Positions 60,703 through 64,000 of a stretch of DNA of 64,000 nucleotides are shown piece by piece. The position numbers were made by a program, and so were the translations under genes. The notes beneath the pieces are model-generated. The model ran no database searches. It was not told the DNA's origin and saw only the letters and a list, made by a program, of their open reading frames with translations. How positions within the stretch are numbered: the first letter of the stretch is position 1; each line of letters starts with the position of its first letter. Origin of the DNA: Wyeomyia smithii. Its lineage: Eukaryota > Arthropoda > Insecta > Diptera > Culicidae. The DNA lies in assembly GCF_029784165.1 (NCBI RefSeq), contig NC_073696.1, positions 231,645,771-231,709,770 of the forward strand, written 5' to 3'.

Positions 60703-61385
60703 AAAAAATAAACAAGTCATTGAAAGTTAATAATTTTTGTCAACGCAAGCAAGCAATCTGTGTTGCATCCTAGCAATTTAAATCTGTCGCACCCGTCGAA
60801 TTTACTGAATGTGAAATAGCTTCCACAGTGCATGTTGTCCGTGTATCTTAATTCCCCCTATGTTATGGCAGCTCAAAAGTTGTAATTAGCAACCGATTTT
60901 GAACCGCAAAATGCTTTTTCAAGGCAAATAAACAAATAATTGAAGGTCATAATTTTCTGGCATCAACACAAGCAAACATTCTGTGCGGGATGCAATCAAA
61001 TTCTGTTGTAGTTGTCTAATTTTTACTTTTACTTTATTTAGTAAACCCCCCACTATAGGGGCAGCGCAGAGGCTGCGATCAGCGTGACCAACTTTGAATA
61101 ACAAACGGTTAACGTTTATTGAAGTAGAATACTTCTCTCAGGAAGCTCGGCTACATAGGGATGTGAAATGAAAATCTAAAACCGAAAAAAGTGAAAAATA
61201 TGTCCAATTTCAAATGCTAATAAATCGGTTAGTATTCGATAAATTCCCTTCGTTTTGGCGTTTTGGATTGGAAAATCTTCTAACATTCTTCCCAAAAGAA
61301 GATAATTGTAATTATTTTATTCACACTATTGTACTATTGCAAATAGTTAAGCTTTGTCAAAACGAAAAATTCGACCTCTGATAGA

Positions 61386-62315
61386 TAGAGCCTTGAAACT
61401 AAGTCAGCCACAGTATAGACCACAAAGCTTAGAAAAATTTAAATATATTCCAAGTAATAATAAGTTCCCGAAGTTTTTAATCAAAACGTTGATACAAGAT
61501 CGAACAACAAAACTTTATATTACGATAACAACCACGACACGACAACACTGTGCCCCAAGTTTATCTCATCTCCATATATACCAGGCTTAGGAGAGAAATT
61601 AAATATATATTTAACTTTTAAACCAACTCACAAAATTAAAGACATTATTTTTACAAAATAAAAAGCCAAAATTGAAAAACAACGGAAAACTTATGTGGTT
61701 TATGAAATACCATGCGGCGTATGTACTGGTAAATCTAATATTGGACAGACCAGTCAATTAAAAAAAAAAAGATTAGACCAACACAAAAATGACATTAAAT
61801 CCAAAAGTGTAGGGAACACATGACTAGTACAACATACAATAAATGAGGGACATATTTTCGATTTTGAGAGTACAAGAATCTTAGACGAAATAACCAAAAC
61901 TGACACGAGGCTCATTTCGGAAACATTTCATATAAAAATTAAAGGCGAAGAAAATACCTTCAACCTGCAACGTGACTCGATAAAATTCCGATCTGCTTTC
62001 AAAGGGTTATTCGAAACACTAAAAACAATAAGATCTGACAGCAATCGAAGGTAAGAGAGAGGAGAAAAAAACAGATAGATAGAAGTTGAAACGCCGGTAT
62101 AACCTATATTGTGTAGAAAGTAAGTCTTTTTTGTTAAATTTAAACCGATAATTGTATTTAAATGTATTTTAGAATCCGCTGAGGATGACCGAAAAAAGTT
62201 TGTAATAAAGTAGGTCGAAACGTTCGGAAATAATTGTTTTTTGAGTCTACTTTTCACCGAAAAATGTCGATGATTTAACATATATAAAATCAAGCGGTGA
62301 TGATCTCAACGAAAC
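61386..62315 (+). mobile_element. Penelope-like element, 3' fragment with GIY-YIG domain
   Basis: Plus strand: after a short remnant of the reverse transcriptase C terminus (YIPSNNKFPKFLIKTLIQ; YIPGLGEKLNIYL) comes VVYEIPCGVCTGKSNIGQTS, the start of the GIY-YIG endonuclease (YIG reads NIG here), then KKRLDQHKNDIKSKSV, a stop, VQHTINEGHIFDFESTRILD and ETFHIKIKGEENTFNLQRD. At least two stops interrupt it. A hammerhead-like terminal motif follows at 62179-62225. The fragment replaced about 45 bp of array unit 2. Confidence 0.85.
62179..62225 (+). other. Hammerhead-like motif of the Penelope-like element
   Basis: CTGAGGA, stem II GACC/GGTC with a long loop, then GAAACGTTCGG. Same core as 2311-2348 but a different, still paired stem II. 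Confidence 0.5.
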
Positions 62316-63341
62316 ATACCTTGCAATTGAAAACATGCTATTTGGCCTATATAAGAGCCTGTTTCAGCCGAAACCGCTCATAATAGTTCTAGACAGCGAC
62401 AACAGCAGTCGTTCTTCCTTAGCAGCAGCACTAGCCCTGTGGTTGGTCACCACGTCTCAGGAGCAGCGCGGTTTTTCTCAGCGTGTGTCGCCAGACAGCC
62501 ATTATTCCCCCCGTGTTGGGGCAGCATGAAGATTGCCATCAGGAAATCCAATTTTGGAAATCAAAATGTCTTTTTCAAGGCAAAAAAATAAACAAGTCAT
62601 TGAAAGTTAATAATTTTTGTCAACGCAAGCAAGCAATCTGTGTTGGATCCTAGCAATTTAAATCTGTCGCACCCGTCTTATTTACTGAATGTGAAATAGC
62701 TTCCACAGTGCATGTTGTCCGTGTATCTTAATTCCCCCTATGTTATGGCAGCTCAAAAGTTGTAATTAGCAACCGATTTTGAACCGCAAAATGCTTTTTC
62801 AAGGCAAATAAACAAATAATTGAAGGTTAATAATTTTCTGGCATCAACACAAGCAGACATTCTGTGCAGGATGCAATCAAATTCTGTTGTAGTTGTCTAA
62901 TTTTTACTTTTACTTTATTTAGTAAACCCCCCACTGTAGGGGCAGCGCAGAGGCTGCGATCAGCATGACCAACTTTGAATAACAAACGGTTAACGTTTAT
63001 TGAAGTAGAATACTTCTTTCAGGAAGCTCGGCTACATAGGGATGTGAAATGAAAATCTAAAACCGAAAAAAGTGAAAAATATGTCCAATTTCAAATGCTA
63101 ATAAATCGGTTAGTATTCGATGGATTTCCTTCGTTCTTGCAGCAATAGATTGGAAAATCTTCTAAGATTCTTCCCAAAATAAGATAATTGTAATTTTATT
63201 ATTCGAACTATTGTACTATTGAAAATCCTTAAGCCTTGTCAAAACACAAAATTCGACCTATGATTGGTGGTTATACGATTGCTTTCCCAAGCACGGTCGG
63301 CAGAGTTATGGACCTAGTAAATTGGGATTGCATCATTTTGC

Positions 63342-63602
63342 CTATACAACAGGGGCGACTCGTGGCTGTTGAACCTACCTGTTCAACTGAAACTCTGGGA
63401 AATAACTACAATTTTATCCGCGAAAAAAAGCAAGTAATTCCCAACAAAAAAATAACAAATTCCCTTTGTTACTATTTAAGAATAAAACTGAAAAATAAGA
63501 AAATAAGAACATGAATTTGGATTTTAGCTTCATTTTTTTGCCTGACGTCCCCATGTGCATTGCACAGGTTGCACCTATGGACGAGTCGCCCCTGCTATAT
63601 AA
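63342..63602. mobile_element. hAT MITE inserted in a TATA box
   Basis: The element (63350-63594, 245 bp) begins CAGGGGCGACTCGT and ends ACGAGTCGCCCCTG (14-bp perfect inverted ends), flanked by CTATACAA and CTATATAA (8-bp duplication, one change). The target is the TATA box of array unit 3. No transposase. Confidence 0.88.
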
Positions 63603-63789
63603 GAACTTCATCAGATAATAAACAGACATTTCATCGGATATTAAATTGAACGACAAAAATTTGAAGAACAAAAATGAATATTTGAAGAGTTAATATTTTC
63701 TCGTTTTGCGCTATAATCCAAAGTTAATTATCTTCATCTACATGCATATTCTGATTATTATTACGTGTTACGTGCGTCGCTTAGTGTTT

Positions 63790-63950
63790 GGCTACGGTTA
63801 TGCAGAACGCAAATAACGGCGCGATGCGATTCGGCAAGACGAAATGTGTTGAAATGTATAGCTCTACTTCGCCTTAAAAAGAGCTGTACATTTCACCACG
63901 GTAAGGCGAATCGCATCGCGCCATCATTCGCGTTCTGCATAACCGTAGCC
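63790..63950. repeat. Near-perfect 161-bp hairpin (foldback MITE-like)
   Basis: The left arm GGCTACGGTTATGCAGAACG is exactly mirrored at the right end (CGTTCTGCATAACCGTAGCC), and pairing continues with few mismatches through GGCGCGATGCGATTCG and GAAATGTAYAGCTCT to the centre near 63870. No ORF or clear target duplication. Confidence 0.85.
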
Positions 63951-64000
63951 TTCGTTCCGTTCCCGCTTAATGATGTCGTATTAAATGTGCATATTACAAT

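Larger units (their letters stand above)
60131..63341 (+). repeat. Tandem array of ~990-bp TATA/stem-loop units
   Basis: The unit start 'gaagtagaatacttct' occurs at 60131, 61119 and 63002. Units 1 and 2 are nearly identical over their 670-bp body (60440-61110 and 62318-62995). Unit 2 is interrupted by a Penelope-like fragment (61386-62315); unit 3 is cut at its TATA region by a hAT MITE. Each full unit has a TATA box (60468-60475; 62348-62355), two hairpins with TTTC loops and three '(C)5-6...GGGGCAG'-type modules. No credible ORF. Confidence 0.8.

Overview
The window looks like a culicine (Aedes-type) mosquito chromosome segment: AT-rich, intron-interrupted genes, and most of its length made of nested transposable elements of kinds typical of mosquitoes (Juan-like jockey retrotransposons, RNase H-bearing non-LTR elements, tRNA-derived SINEs, Tc1/mariner, pogo and many hAT-type MITEs, Penelope-like remnants). 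No bacterial gene organisation, CRISPR array, rRNA or functional tRNA was seen. Species is inferred from repeat content only.

Only two host genes are supported. (1) A complete two-exon astacin-family zinc metalloprotease on the minus strand (4233-5240), with a 57-bp GT-AG intron, signal peptide, HExxH zinc site, Met-turn, a TATA-like box and an AATAAA signal. (2) The 5' end of a FERM-domain protein (FARP/Cdep-like) on the plus strand: a long 5' leader and first coding exon ending at a GTAAG donor at 14911. No further FERM exon was recognised, so 14911-64000 may be all or part of a very large TE-filled first intron; this is inference.

Layout. 1-2900: Juan-like 3' fragment and degenerate repeats, with a Penelope-type terminal motif. 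4.1-5.3 kb: astacin gene. 5.8-12.5 kb: MITEs, a dead Tc1/mariner element, a hAT MITE and two copies of a stem-loop repeat family. 12.5-14.9 kb: unique sequence upstream of and including the FERM first exon. 15.8-20 kb: hAT MITE, mariner fragment, SINE, RNase H fragment. 21-23 kb: an unrecognised ORF and a dense TGACAG cluster. 24.4-27.2 kb: an APE-type non-LTR element interrupted by a solo LTR. 27.6-34.7 kb: a nested composite whose outer layer is a DNA transposon-like unit with ~650-bp terminal inverted repeats and its own promoter, start codon, an unusual transposase-like ORF and poly(A) signal; a SINE and an RNase H retrotransposon sit inside it, and the latter carries a 1.2-kb retroposon. 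39-46 kb: hAT MITE, Juan-like copy, pogo-like element with a Psq-type HTH ORF, SINE. 48.4-52.6 kb: composite bounded by 14-bp hAT-like ends. 55.6-58.2 kb: MITEs and SINE. 60.1-63.6 kb: tandem array of ~990-bp units, each with a TATA box and histone-type 3' stem-loops, interrupted by a Penelope-like GIY-YIG fragment and a hAT MITE. 63.8 kb: a ~160-bp near-perfect hairpin.

The two most interesting structures are the long-TIR transposon with the unusual ORF (27624-34728) and the TATA plus histone-like stem-loop repeat family (10.55, 12.1, 60.4 and 62.3 kb), whose hairpin shows a compensatory base change between copies.
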